Positions 7,459 to 15,884 of a DNA stretch of 64,000 nucleotides are shown one piece after another (the first letter of the stretch is position 1; every line of letters starts with the position of its first letter). Below the pieces are notes generated by a model. The model saw nothing but the letters and a program-made list of their open reading frames with translations. It made no database searches and was not told the origin of the DNA. Made by a program: the position numbers and the translations under genes. The DNA is from Clostridia bacterium (lineage in GTDB: Bacteria; Bacillota; Clostridia; Lachnospirales; Lachnospiraceae). The stretch is taken from the NCBI GenBank assembly GCA_910576325.1, contig CAJTIM010000001.1:248001-312000 (forward strand), given 5' to 3'.

Positions 7459-8844
7459 ATGAGTTCTGAGATTTTAAGCGCATTGGAAATCGATGCGATA
7501 GGTGAAATACTAAATATCAGCTTAGGATCATCCGCTACCGCAATCTCAAATCTTTTGGGCACCCGGGTAGATATCACAACCCCTGTGGTAAAGGTGGTTA
7601 CCAAGGAAGAGTTTGAGATGGGCCGGATTGAGCCGGCGGTAGGTGTGGAGATTACCTACGTGGCCGGTCTGGAGGGAAGCAATGTTATGCTTCTCAAGCG
7701 CCACGATGTGAAGGTTATCGTGGAAATGATGATGGGCTTTGAGGTGTCGGATGAGGATTTTGTCTTAGACGAGATCAACATCAGTGCGGTCTGCGAGGTT
7801 ATGAACCAGATGATGGGAGCCTCCGCCACGGCGCTTTCGGAGTTTTTCGGGAAAATGGTGAATATTTCCACACCCGTTTCCTTTGAGCTGAAGAATGAAC
7901 AGGAATTTGTTGAGAAATACTTTACGGATAACAGCCCCTGGGTTGTGGTATCCTTTATTCTGAAGATTGCGGATAAATTGGAGAGTGAGTTCTTCAATGT
8001 AATGCCGATGAATCTGGCCAAGAGTCTGGTAAAAGGCTTTCTGCCGGAAGATTACGACGCGGCGCCTGCACCGGAACCTGCGCCAGCACCGGCTCCAACA
8101 CCGGCTCCGGCTCCTGCATCCTCCGGCGGCGTACTGTCCCAGGAGGAGATTGAGCGTCTCTTAAGCGGCGGAGCAGCGGAAGAACCTGCTCCGGCCCCGA
8201 CACCTGCTCCGGCTCCTGCATCTTCCGGCGGCGTACTGTCTCAGGAGGAGATTGAGCGTCTCTTAAGCGGCGGAGCAGCGGAAGAACCCGCGCCTGCTCC
8301 CGCACCGGCAGCCCCGGCTCCTGCGCCCGCAGCGGCGCCCGTACAGCCGGCACCCGTTCCTGCGGCACCGGCAGCGCCCGCGGCAGCGGCGCCTGTTCAG
8401 GCGGCGGCAAGCCCGGAGGTTGCTCAGATGATGCAGATGCAGATGCAGATGATGCAGCAGATGATGCAGCAGATGATGACCATGCAGCAGCAGCCCCAGA
8501 AGAAGGAGCCGCCTGCGCCCAAGACCATCAACGTTCAGCCTACGGTACAGAAGAATCTGCATCAGGAAACGGTGCTGGATGATGAGCAGGAAGAGAACAT
8601 GGAGCTGATCATGGGCGTGCCCCTTGACATTTCCGTGGAGATTGGAAGAACCCAGAAGAGGGTTAAGGACATTTTGGAATTTACAAAAGGTTCTCTTATC
8701 GTGCTGGATAAGCTTGCGGGAGAACAGGTAGATCTGTTTGTAAACGGCCGCTGCATTGCCAAGGGTGATGTGGTGGTAGTGGAGGATAATTTCGGTATCC
8801 GTATTACGGAGATCATGAAACCCAATATTTTAAGCCTTGAGTAA
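7459..8844 (+). CDS. fliY: Flagellar motor switch phosphatase FliY (CheC-like plus FliN domains)
   Basis: A 461-residue fusion typical of Firmicutes FliY. It acts in the C-ring and is expected to remove phosphate from CheY-P. Residues 1-195 form a CheC/CheX-like domain with two candidate active-site helices (EIDAIGEILNISLGSSATAIS and EINISAVCEVMNQMMGASATAL). A long Ala/Pro linker follows, containing two identical 34-residue units with VLSQEEIERLLSGG, then a Met/Gln-rich stretch (about residues 325-350). The C-terminal SpoA/FliN domain is at about residues 380-461. The VLSQEEIERLL units resemble the CheY-P-binding peptide at the FliM N-terminus; B. subtilis FliY carries such a motif at its N-terminus, whereas here it is internal and duplicated. 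Confidence 0.94.
   Translation: MSSEILSALEIDAIGEILNISLGSSATAISNLLGTRVDITTPVVKVVTKEEFEMGRIEPAVGVEITYVAGLEGSNVMLLKRHDVKVIVEMMMGFEVSDEDFVLDEINISAVCEVMNQMMGASATALSEFFGKMVNISTPVSFELKNEQEFVEKYFTDNSPWVVVSFILKIADKLESEFFNVMPMNLAKSLVKGFLPEDYDAAPAPEPAPAPAPTPAPAPASSGGVLSQEEIERLLSGGAAEEPAPAPTPAPAPASSGGVLSQEEIERLLSGGAAEEPAPAPAPAAPAPAPAAAPVQPAPVPAAPAAPAAAAPVQAAASPEVAQMMQMQMQMMQQMMQQMMTMQQQPQKKEPPAPKTINVQPTVQKNLHQETVLDDEQEENMELIMGVPLDISVEIGRTQKRVKDILEFTKGSLIVLDKLAGEQVDLFVNGRCIAKGDVVVVEDNFGIRITEIMKPNILSLE
8116..8319 (+). repeat. Two-copy 102-bp tandem repeat inside fliY
   Basis: Positions 8116-8217 and 8218-8319 are near-identical 102-bp units (34 codons), differing at a few third positions and in the Pro/Ala codons. 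Each unit encodes ASSGGVLSQEEIERLLSGG followed by AAEEPAPAP-type linker. The period is an exact multiple of three, so the frame is preserved. Confidence 0.9.
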
Positions 8845-8861
8845 GGAAGGACAGAACAGTT

Positions 8862-9203
8862 ATGCCAGGATTTTTTACCGGATTTGTAACCTTTCTGATG
8901 GCGGCGGTGATTATTTTCCTCAGTTATGTGTGCAGCAAGTATATGGGGAAGGGGCTGGTGCGCGCCAGCAGCTCCCGGTATATGCGTATGCTGGATCAGA
9001 TGATTGTGGGACAGAACCGTACCCTGGCGGTAGTTCAGGCAGGCGAACGGTATCTGCTTCTGGGCGTCGGCCCGGATCGGATCGAGATGCTTCTGGAGCT
9101 TTCCGAGGAGGATCTCATCCCCATCGGGGGAGAGGGCGGAGAACAGACGGTGGATTTTGGCCGGCTTCTGTCCAGAATCGGGCGGAAAAAGGACGAGGAG
9201 TAA
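8862..9203 (+). CDS. fliO: Flagellar export apparatus protein FliO
   Basis: This 113-residue protein has one N-terminal membrane segment (about residues 3-22, FFTGFVTFLMAAVIIFLSYV). A basic patch follows, then a small beta-rich cytosolic domain with MRMLDQMIVGQNRTLAVVQAGERYLLLGV, the diagnostic FliO/FliZ segment. FliO helps assemble the FliP-FliR export core. It lies directly upstream of fliP, the conserved order. The start ATG lies 17 nt after the fliY stop, with AAGGAAGGA as ribosome-binding site. Confidence 0.9.
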   Translation: MPGFFTGFVTFLMAAVIIFLSYVCSKYMGKGLVRASSSRYMRMLDQMIVGQNRTLAVVQAGERYLLLGVGPDRIEMLLELSEEDLIPIGGEGGEQTVDFGRLLSRIGRKKDEE

Positions 9204-9213
9204 TGAGATAGCT

Positions 9214-9888
9214 ATGGAAAATGAGACATTTGCAAATGACGCGCTTGTGAATATCAACGGCGAACAGGTCCCTACTCTGGAGCTTTTGTTGATGCTCACG
9301 CTGATTTCCCTGCTTCCCTCTCTGCTCATTATGTGTACGTCCTTTCTGCGGACGATTATTATGCTTTCTTTTTTAAGGAATGCGATGGGAATCCAGCAAA
9401 GTCCCCCGAATATGGTATTGGTGGGGATTGCGCTGTTTTTGACCTTATACATTATGACTCCCGTGATTGACGAGATTAACGAGACGGCTTATCAGCCCTA
9501 TGTCCGGGAGGAGATAACCCAGAGAGAGGCTTGGACCCTGGCCCAGACGCCCTTAAAGGAGTTTATGCTTCGCAATACGGAGGAGGAAACCCTGAATCTG
9601 TTCATGGATATGGCCAATGAGGAGGCCGTGGAGAACGCCGTGGATCTGCCTCTCACCGTTGTGATTCCCTCCTTTATGACAACGGAATTAAAACGGGCCT
9701 TTACCGCAGGCTTTCTGCTGTATATCCCGTTTCTTCTGATAGATATTATTGTTTCCAGTACCCTGATGTCTATGGGTATGATGATGCTTCCGCCGGCGAT
9801 GATTTCCCTGCCGTTTAAGCTTTTGCTGTTTGTGACGGTGGACGGCTGGCAGTTGCTGTTCTCCAGTATTGTAACCGGCTTTAAGTAA
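9214..9888 (+). CDS. fliP: Flagellar type III export gate protein FliP
   Basis: A 224-residue membrane protein of the export gate. The conserved blocks are present: FLRTIIMLSFLRNAMGIQQSPPN, which is the FliP signature (split here as FLRTIIMLSFLRNAMG and IQQSPPN), and the C-terminal PFKLLLFVTVDGWQLL. About four hydrophobic segments are visible. ATG 9214 is the preferred start: extension upstream to 9157 would overlap fliO and add a charged non-homologous sequence. Typical FliP carries a cleaved signal peptide; here the N-terminus is short and polar, so cleavage is doubtful. Confidence 0.95.
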   Translation: MENETFANDALVNINGEQVPTLELLLMLTLISLLPSLLIMCTSFLRTIIMLSFLRNAMGIQQSPPNMVLVGIALFLTLYIMTPVIDEINETAYQPYVREEITQREAWTLAQTPLKEFMLRNTEEETLNLFMDMANEEAVENAVDLPLTVVIPSFMTTELKRAFTAGFLLYIPFLLIDIIVSSTLMSMGMMMLPPAMISLPFKLLLFVTVDGWQLLFSSIVTGFK

Positions 9889-9909
9889 GGAGGCGAAGAA
9901 AGGCAGACT

Positions 9910-10176
9910 ATGGTAACGAACAGTGGAATGTCCGATTTGATGTATGAGTTTTTTTTAATGGTAATTCAACTTGCCGGTCCGCCTCTGCTCTTAAGTATGC
10001 TGATTGGAATCCTGATAGCTATCATTCAGGCGGCTACCCAGATTCATGAACAGACGCTGACCTTTGTGCCGAAGCTTCTGGTGATTGGACTGGTACTGGT
10101 GTTTACAGGAAGCAGTATGCTTGCCACGCTGCAGGATTTTACCATTCGGCTGTTCCGTCTGATACAGGTAGGATAG
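9910..10176 (+). CDS. fliQ: Flagellar type III export gate protein FliQ
   Basis: This 88-residue protein has two membrane helices (about residues 15-38 and 52-72), the usual FliQ size and topology. The loop contains IIQAATQIHEQTLTFVPKL, the family hallmark. It combines with FliP and FliR to form the helical export gate. It is preceded by AAGGAGGCGAAGAAAGG and followed by fliR after only 4 nt. Confidence 0.95.
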   Translation: MVTNSGMSDLMYEFFLMVIQLAGPPLLLSMLIGILIAIIQAATQIHEQTLTFVPKLLVIGLVLVFTGSSMLATLQDFTIRLFRLIQVG

Positions 10177-10180
10177 GCTT

Positions 10181-10936
10181 ATGGATATTGTACTGTTTTC
10201 CATGATTGCCATGCGGATGTCGGGTCTTATCTTTTTGAACCCCATCTTCGGCAGAAGAAATATACCAAACAATGCGAAGGCAGGCATGGTTCTGGTCTTT
10301 ACCTTTCTGGTTTATTCCACTATGGAGGAGCCGGAGCTTACCTATGAGTTTGCTTCTTCTTTTCTCTATGGCTTTTTTCTCTTAAAGGAGTTTTTGGTGG
10401 GATATGTGCTGGGGTATGTGATGGAACTGTTTTTTTTCGTCATCACCCATGCAGGAAGTATCATTGATTTTCATATGGGATTGTCCATGTCTATGGTGTA
10501 CGATCCCCAGACAAATGCTCAGATAGCTATGAGCGGCAACCTGTACCAGATTTTCTATACCCTGCTTTTTTTTGCGGTGGACGGCCATCTGGTGCTGATC
10601 CGGATGCTTCTTCGGTCCGGTGAGCTTGTTCCCTACGGGGAGGTAGCCTTTACCCAGGGGCTGGCCCTGGCGGTTCTGGATCTGTTTCGGAGCTGCGTAG
10701 TGCTGGCGGTTCGTTTTGCCTTTCCCATCATTGCCATTGAGTTTCTGGTGGAGGTGGCGGTGGGCATTATGATGAAGGTAGCCCCCCAGGTAAATGTGTT
10801 TGTTATCAATATTCAGATAAAGATTGCGGTAGGCTTTCTGGTGCTCCTGCTTCTGGTTTCGCCCATGAAGTCCTGGCTTGAGGATTTGATGCATCAAATG
10901 CTGATGACCATGCAGGAGATTTTAACGTACCTCTGA
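10181..10936 (+). CDS. fliR: Flagellar type III export gate protein FliR
   Basis: A 251-residue polytopic membrane protein (about six helices). It contains RMSGLIFLNPIFGRRNIPN near the N-terminus, the central FHMGLSMSMVYDPQ segment (variant of the family's IDxQxGxxxxxxxxP), and VAPQVNVFVINIQIKI near the C-terminus; all are FliR landmarks. It forms the export gate with FliP and FliQ and contacts FlhB, encoded next after 75 nt. Confidence 0.95.
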   Translation: MDIVLFSMIAMRMSGLIFLNPIFGRRNIPNNAKAGMVLVFTFLVYSTMEEPELTYEFASSFLYGFFLLKEFLVGYVLGYVMELFFFVITHAGSIIDFHMGLSMSMVYDPQTNAQIAMSGNLYQIFYTLLFFAVDGHLVLIRMLLRSGELVPYGEVAFTQGLALAVLDLFRSCVVLAVRFAFPIIAIEFLVEVAVGIMMKVAPQVNVFVINIQIKIAVGFLVLLLLVSPMKSWLEDLMHQMLMTMQEILTYL

Positions 10937-11011
10937 CAGAGGGAGGACGGCGCTTACGTCTCATTCGGCAAAAGGCCGGATATGCTGTGACAAGAAGGAT
11001 GTGATTGATCC

Positions 11012-12073
11012 GTGGCAGGTGAAAAGACAGAAAAAGCCACACCGAAAAAGCGGCGGGACCAACGAAAAGAAGGTAATGTATTCCAAAGTAAGGACATCAT
11101 TACCGTGTTTTCCCTCCTTGGAAGCTTTTGCTGTCTGCAGCTTTTATTTCCCATGATTTACCGGACGCTCAGGGACTGCCTGGTGCAATTTATCAGTTAT
11201 GCCGGTACGATTCCCGAGCTGGGACAGGGAGATGTGCCGAAGCTGGGCTTTGAGGCCGGAATGGTGGTGTTAAAAGGCGCCTTTCCGATTCTTCTGATTG
11301 CCTGTGCCCTGGCAATTCTTACCTCGGGCATTCAGACGCGGTTTCTCTTTTCCTCCAAGGCATTTAAGCCGAAGTTCAGCAATTTGAACCCTTTAAACGG
11401 CATTAAGAATATGTTTTCCATGAAAAGCTTGGTGGAGCTTTTAAAGGGAATTGTAAAGATTATCCTTTTAGGTGTGATTCTTTACAATATGCTGAAAGGA
11501 GAATTGTTCCGGCTGATCAACACCATGTACATGGATATCAGCCTTTCCACCATCTATGTATTGAAAAAAATTGTTACGATGGTGCTCCAGGTCTGCATGT
11601 ATTTTGCAATCGTTGCGGCTCTTGACTATTTTTACCAGTGGTGGTCCTACGAGAAAAAGCTTAAAATGTCTAAGGACGAGGTGAAAGAGGAGTATAAGCA
11701 GTTAGAGGGAAATCCTGAGATTAAGGGTAAGATTCGCGATATGCAGCGTCAGAGGGCACGCTCCCGCATGATGCAGGCGGTTCCCGAGGCGGATGTGATT
11801 ATCCGAAACCCGACCCACTATGCGGTGGCCTTAAAGTATGATCCTAATAAGGACAACGCGCCCCACCTCATTGCCAAGGGACAGGATGAACTGGCTCTTA
11901 GGATTGTGAAGGTAGGAGAGGAGCATGATGTGGCTGTGATTGAAAATAAGCCGCTGGCAAGAGGAATCTATGCGAGCACGCCTCTAAATTCCGAGATACC
12001 GGGAGAGTACTACGGAGTGGTAGCTGAGATTTTGGTTCAGGTATACAAACTGAAGAACAAGAAACTGGTGTAG
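11012..12073 (+). CDS. flhB: Flagellar export switch protein FlhB
   Basis: This 353-residue substrate-specificity switch has the N-terminal KTEKATPKKRRDQRKEGNV motif, four membrane segments, and a cytosolic C-domain with the autocleavage site NPTH (Asn266-Pro267) followed by YAVALKYD. Cleavage, with FliK, changes export from hook to filament proteins. The start is GTG at 11012. No clear AGGAGG lies close to it (AGAAGGATG ends about 18 nt upstream), so initiation may be weak or depend on upstream translation. flhA follows after 8 nt. Confidence 0.95.
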   Translation: MAGEKTEKATPKKRRDQRKEGNVFQSKDIITVFSLLGSFCCLQLLFPMIYRTLRDCLVQFISYAGTIPELGQGDVPKLGFEAGMVVLKGAFPILLIACALAILTSGIQTRFLFSSKAFKPKFSNLNPLNGIKNMFSMKSLVELLKGIVKIILLGVILYNMLKGELFRLINTMYMDISLSTIYVLKKIVTMVLQVCMYFAIVAALDYFYQWWSYEKKLKMSKDEVKEEYKQLEGNPEIKGKIRDMQRQRARSRMMQAVPEADVIIRNPTHYAVALKYDPNKDNAPHLIAKGQDELALRIVKVGEEHDVAVIENKPLARGIYASTPLNSEIPGEYYGVVAEILVQVYKLKNKKLV

Positions 12074-12081
12074 GATAGAAT

Positions 12082-14148
12082 ATGAAAAAATTTCTCTATA
12101 GTGCGGTTTCGCTGGCGGTTGTAGCCATCGTACTGCTTTTGATTGTTCCGTTAAGTCCGTTTTTGATGGACGTAATGATAATATTGAATATATCCCTGGC
12201 CATCATTATTCTGCTGATCAGCATGAATATCAAGGAGGCGCTGGAATTTTCCATCTTCCCGTCCCTTCTGTTGGTTACGACGCTGTTTCGTCTGGCCCTC
12301 AATGTTTCTTCCACGAGAAACATTTTAAGCAATCAGGGACAGTCGGGACAGGTGATCAAGTCCTTTGGAGACTTTGTGCTCCAGGGAAATGTAGTGATTG
12401 GATTTATCATCTACATAATCATCGTTTTGGTGCAGTTTATCGTTATCACCAAGGGCGCCGAGCGTGTGGCTGAGGTTGCGGCCCGATTCACATTGGACGC
12501 TATGCCCGGTAAGCAGATGGCCATTGACGCGGACTTAAGCTCCGGCCTGATTACCGAGCAGGAAGCCAAGATGCGCCGGAACAAGATTCAGAAGGAAGCC
12601 GACTTCTACGGCGCTATGGACGGTGCCACGAAGATTGTAAAGGGCGATTCCATCATGTCCCTCATTATGACTCTGGTCAACTTTGTGGGAGGTATTCTGA
12701 TTGGTCTTGTCCAGGGGGGCATGAGCTTCGGCGAGGTATTGTCCGTCTACTCCATCGCTACGGTGGGCGACGGTCTCGTATCCCAGATTCCGGCCCTTTT
12801 GATCTCCACGGCTACAGGTATGATTGTTACCCGATCCGTATCCGAGGGAAGCTTAAACGACGACGTATCCAAGCAGTTTATGGCGCAGCCCTTCTCCATT
12901 ATGGCGGGCGGCATTGCCATGCTGGTGCTGGCTATGGTGCCGGGGATGCCGAAATTACAGATGATTGTCCTTGGCGGCGGGCTTTTAGCCGGCGGCTGGC
13001 AGCTTAGCCGGCGGATGGATGAGCTTGGAACTCTGGCAGCCGAGGCGGAGGCGGAGCAGCTTCTTCCCGGGGAGGGCCAGCCGGTCAGCGAGGAGGAGTA
13101 CTTCAAGGATATCAACAATGTTTACTCCCTGATCGGAGTGGAAGCCATTGAGATGGAGTTCGGCTACAGCCTGATTCCTCTTGTGGATGAGTCAAGCGGC
13201 GGCAAGATGATCAACCGTATCGTGATCTTCCGTCGGCAGTACGCCCAGGAAATGGGCCTTGTAATTCCCTCTATCCGCCTGCGAGACAGCTCAAGCCTGA
13301 ATACCAATCAGTATGTGGTGAAGATTAAGGGCGAGGAAGTGGCAAGAGGCGAAATTCTGGTAGATTACTACCTGGCCTTGGAGCCTGTGAATCCTGCGAA
13401 GGAGATTGACGGTATTGACACCATTGAGCCGGCCTACGGAATACCCGGCAAATGGATCAGCATTGATAAAAAGGAAATGGCGGAGATCTACGGCTATACG
13501 GTTATCGATCCCCTGTCCGTTATGCTGACGCACCTTTCGGAGACGGTGCGCAAGCACGCCCACGAGCTGTTAAGCCGCCAGGAGGTGGTGCAGCTTGTGG
13601 ACAATGTGAAGATGAACGCGCCTCAGCTTGTGGAGGAATTGTTCCCCAATGTGATTTCTTACGGCGTATTCCAGAAGATTCTGGTGAACCTGCTAAGAGA
13701 GGGGATACCCATCAAGGATATGGAAACCATTATGGAAACCATTGCGGATTCCGCTATTACGGTGAAGGATATGGATACCATCACCGAGAATATCCGCACG
13801 GCATTGAAGAGAACCATCACCCGAAAGTTCTGCGACGGCGGCGTGATGCGTGTGATTACCTTGAGCGCCGACCTGGAGAAGAGCATTATCACCAGTCTGA
13901 CCAAGGGCGAGCAGGGTATGTACCTGGCGTTAAGCCCCGATATGATGCAGAACATTATTCAGCAGCTCGGGGACGAGATACGAAAGTTCCAGGAGCTTTC
14001 CCAGGACCCCATTGTTCTCACAAGCCAGGTGGTGCGGCAGCATTTCTATCACCTGATAGAGCAGTTTTATCCAAGCGTATATGTGCTGTCCTTCAATGAG
14101 ATCAGCAACAATATTCAGATACAGGCAGTAGGAAATATCGGTGCATAA
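12082..14148 (+). CDS. flhA: Flagellar export apparatus protein FlhA
   Basis: A 688-residue export component. Eight membrane helices occupy about residues 1-310. The conserved FHIPEP-family sequences LLVTTLFRLALNVSSTRNIL and ERVAEVAARFTLDAMPGKQMAIDAD are present. The large cytosolic domain (about residues 330-688) is the docking platform for export substrates and chaperones. In many Bacilli and Clostridia flhF and flhG follow; here the flagellar sigma factor gene starts 16 nt downstream. Confidence 0.97.
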   Translation: MKKFLYSAVSLAVVAIVLLLIVPLSPFLMDVMIILNISLAIIILLISMNIKEALEFSIFPSLLLVTTLFRLALNVSSTRNILSNQGQSGQVIKSFGDFVLQGNVVIGFIIYIIIVLVQFIVITKGAERVAEVAARFTLDAMPGKQMAIDADLSSGLITEQEAKMRRNKIQKEADFYGAMDGATKIVKGDSIMSLIMTLVNFVGGILIGLVQGGMSFGEVLSVYSIATVGDGLVSQIPALLISTATGMIVTRSVSEGSLNDDVSKQFMAQPFSIMAGGIAMLVLAMVPGMPKLQMIVLGGGLLAGGWQLSRRMDELGTLAAEAEAEQLLPGEGQPVSEEEYFKDINNVYSLIGVEAIEMEFGYSLIPLVDESSGGKMINRIVIFRRQYAQEMGLVIPSIRLRDSSSLNTNQYVVKIKGEEVARGEILVDYYLALEPVNPAKEIDGIDTIEPAYGIPGKWISIDKKEMAEIYGYTVIDPLSVMLTHLSETVRKHAHELLSRQEVVQLVDNVKMNAPQLVEELFPNVISYGVFQKILVNLLREGIPIKDMETIMETIADSAITVKDMDTITENIRTALKRTITRKFCDGGVMRVITLSADLEKSIITSLTKGEQGMYLALSPDMMQNIIQQLGDEIRKFQELSQDPIVLTSQVVRQHFYHLIEQFYPSVYVLSFNEISNNIQIQAVGNIGA

Positions 14149-14163
14149 TTTAGAAAGCCGGGA

Positions 14164-14967
14164 ATGGAGTGTGCAGGAGTGGAAGCCTCAAAGGATTTCG
14201 GCGGTTTGACCAACGAAGAGCTTTTAACAGAATATCAGAAAACCGGCGAGCTGTTCATGAAGCAGGAGCTGGTGATGCGCTACGTGTATATTGTGCGGAG
14301 CATCGCCATCCAGATGCGGGACGTGTATGTGAGCTTTGCCCAGATAGAGGACATTGTCAATGAGGGTGTTCTTGTGATCATGAGCGCTCTGGATAAATTT
14401 GATCCGGAAAAAAATGTAAAATTTGAGACCTATATCTCCAAGCGCATCAAGGGAATGGTCATTGATATGGCCAGAAAGCAGGACTGGATACCAAGAAGTG
14501 TAAGAAAAAACGCAAGAGATATTGATGAAGTGACCACAAAGCTGTATAATGAGTTGGGAAGGTATCCCACACCGGAGCAGGTCGCCGGCCATATGAATAT
14601 GAGCCTGGAGAAATATCAGGAGGCTCAGAGGAAAACAACGCTTTTCAATGTACTTTCTTTAGACCTGGTTCTGGACGACGGCGGCGAGAGCAAGAAGACG
14701 GTGTACCTGCCTTCCAAAAATGAGAATGAACAGCCGGAGCTTAATTGTCTTAAGAAGGAGGCAGGGGAGATTCTGGCGGAGGGCATCCGAAGCCTCAAGG
14801 AGAATGAACAGCTTGTTATTTCCCTGTATTATGTGGAAGAGCTGAACATGAAGCAGATTGCGGAGGTTATGTCCATCAGCGAGCCGCGGGTTTCTCAGAT
14901 ACATGCCAACGCGGTTAAGAAGTTAAAGACCTATCTCAATAAGGAATACGGAGAGGAGAACAGATAG
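14164..14967 (+). CDS. fliA: RNA polymerase sigma factor for flagellar operons (FliA/SigD/WhiG)
   Basis: This 267-residue sigma-70-family protein has region 2 (IEDIVNEGVLVIMSALDKFDPEKNVKFETYISKRIKGMVIDMARK split across regions 2.1-2.4, with the family's DWIPRSVR), region 3 (ELGRYPTPEQVAGHM) and region 4 (LNMKQIAEVMSISEPRVSQIHANAVKKLK helix-turn-helix). SigD directs transcription of late flagellar and chemotaxis genes. The start is uncertain: ATG 14164 has a weak site, and GTG 14179 is in frame. The stop codon abuts the ATG of the next rod gene, so translation is probably coupled. Confidence 0.94.
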   Translation: MECAGVEASKDFGGLTNEELLTEYQKTGELFMKQELVMRYVYIVRSIAIQMRDVYVSFAQIEDIVNEGVLVIMSALDKFDPEKNVKFETYISKRIKGMVIDMARKQDWIPRSVRKNARDIDEVTTKLYNELGRYPTPEQVAGHMNMSLEKYQEAQRKTTLFNVLSLDLVLDDGGESKKTVYLPSKNENEQPELNCLKKEAGEILAEGIRSLKENEQLVISLYYVEELNMKQIAEVMSISEPRVSQIHANAVKKLKTYLNKEYGEENR

Positions 14968-15738
14968 ATGTTTCAGGGCTTTTATACCTTAGGTTCCGCC
15001 ATGATTTCCGAAAACCGGAACCTGAATGTAATCAGCAACAATATGGCGAATGCGGCTACTAACGGTTACAAGAGCGATAAGTATATCGCCAGTACCTTCC
15101 GGGAGGAGGTTCTCTACCGGAGCGGCAACATCACCCCCAATAAGCGGACGCCTATCGGTACGACTGCCATGATTCAGGCCACCAATGACCGGGTGACCAG
15201 CTATGAACAGGGCGGCATGGACCCGACGGAGATGCCTCTTGACGTGGCCATCAACGGAAACGGATTTTTTGCGGTGCAGAAGGGAACGGGAGCCGACGAC
15301 ATTGTGTATACACGCAGCGGCTCTTTTATCACCGATGATGAGGGATACATTGCGGTTCCCAATATCGGCCGTGTTTTAGGCACCAACAATGCGCCGATTC
15401 AGGTGGATACGGATGATCTGGTGATTGACATTGACGGAACGGTTCGGAGCGAGGTGACGGGTACGGTGTACGGCACCATTCGTCTGGATGATTTTGAGGA
15501 TTACGACGAGGCTTTGGTGAAGGGAGACAACGGGACCTTTGTTCTCCAGGAGGGGGCGACGGCCCGGGCAGGCGACGGCCAGATTGTACAGGGGATGCTG
15601 GAGCGGTCCAATGTTTCTATGGTGGAGGAAATGACCTCCATGATGAGCGCCCAGAGATCCTTACAGGCGGCGGCGCAGCTGATTAAGATGTACGATCAGC
15701 TTGACGGCAGGACCGTGACACTGGGAAGTATGTCATAG
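14968..15738 (+). CDS. Flagellar rod/hook-basal-body protein, FlgF/FlgG family (FlhO-like)
   Basis: A 256-residue member of the rod protein family. The N-terminal helix with NLNVISNNMANAATNGYK carries the ANxxTxGYK motif. FAVQKGTGADDIVYTRSGSF is the FlgF/FlgG core (split: FAVQKG and YTRSGSF). The C-terminal helix SMMSAQRSLQAAAQLIKMYD is present. The order sigma factor - rod gene - rod gene resembles the flhO-flhP pair of B. subtilis, so this is likely the FlhO (FlgF-type) member. It abuts the sigma gene and is followed by a structured 146-nt gap. Confidence 0.9.
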   Translation: MFQGFYTLGSAMISENRNLNVISNNMANAATNGYKSDKYIASTFREEVLYRSGNITPNKRTPIGTTAMIQATNDRVTSYEQGGMDPTEMPLDVAINGNGFFAVQKGTGADDIVYTRSGSFITDDEGYIAVPNIGRVLGTNNAPIQVDTDDLVIDIDGTVRSEVTGTVYGTIRLDDFEDYDEALVKGDNGTFVLQEGATARAGDGQIVQGMLERSNVSMVEEMTSMMSAQRSLQAAAQLIKMYDQLDGRTVTLGSMS

Positions 15739-15742
15739 AGTT

Positions 15743-15884
15743 AGAACTGGAATCAGTAAGATTCCACATGGTGCACAAATCAATTTACAGGCACATCATT
15801 AAGTGACTGGGAATTGATTTCATACGGGTGCACCGTGGGGAATCTTACGGAACTGGAATCAGACTGGAATAGGAGGCATAAATT
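15743..15884 (+). repeat. Long imperfect inverted repeat with flanking direct repeats between the two rod genes
   Basis: GTAAGATTCC...GGTGCAC...AAATCAATT (15756-15785) is inverted-complementary to AATTGATTT...GGTGCACC...GGAATCTTAC (15812-15848), with an 8-nt bulge and a loop of about 26 nt. GAACTGGAATCAG flanks the structure on both sides (15744-15756 and 15850-15862), and ACTGGAAT occurs a third time just before the AGGAGG of the next gene. No T-run follows the hairpin. It is noncoding. Confidence 0.8.
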
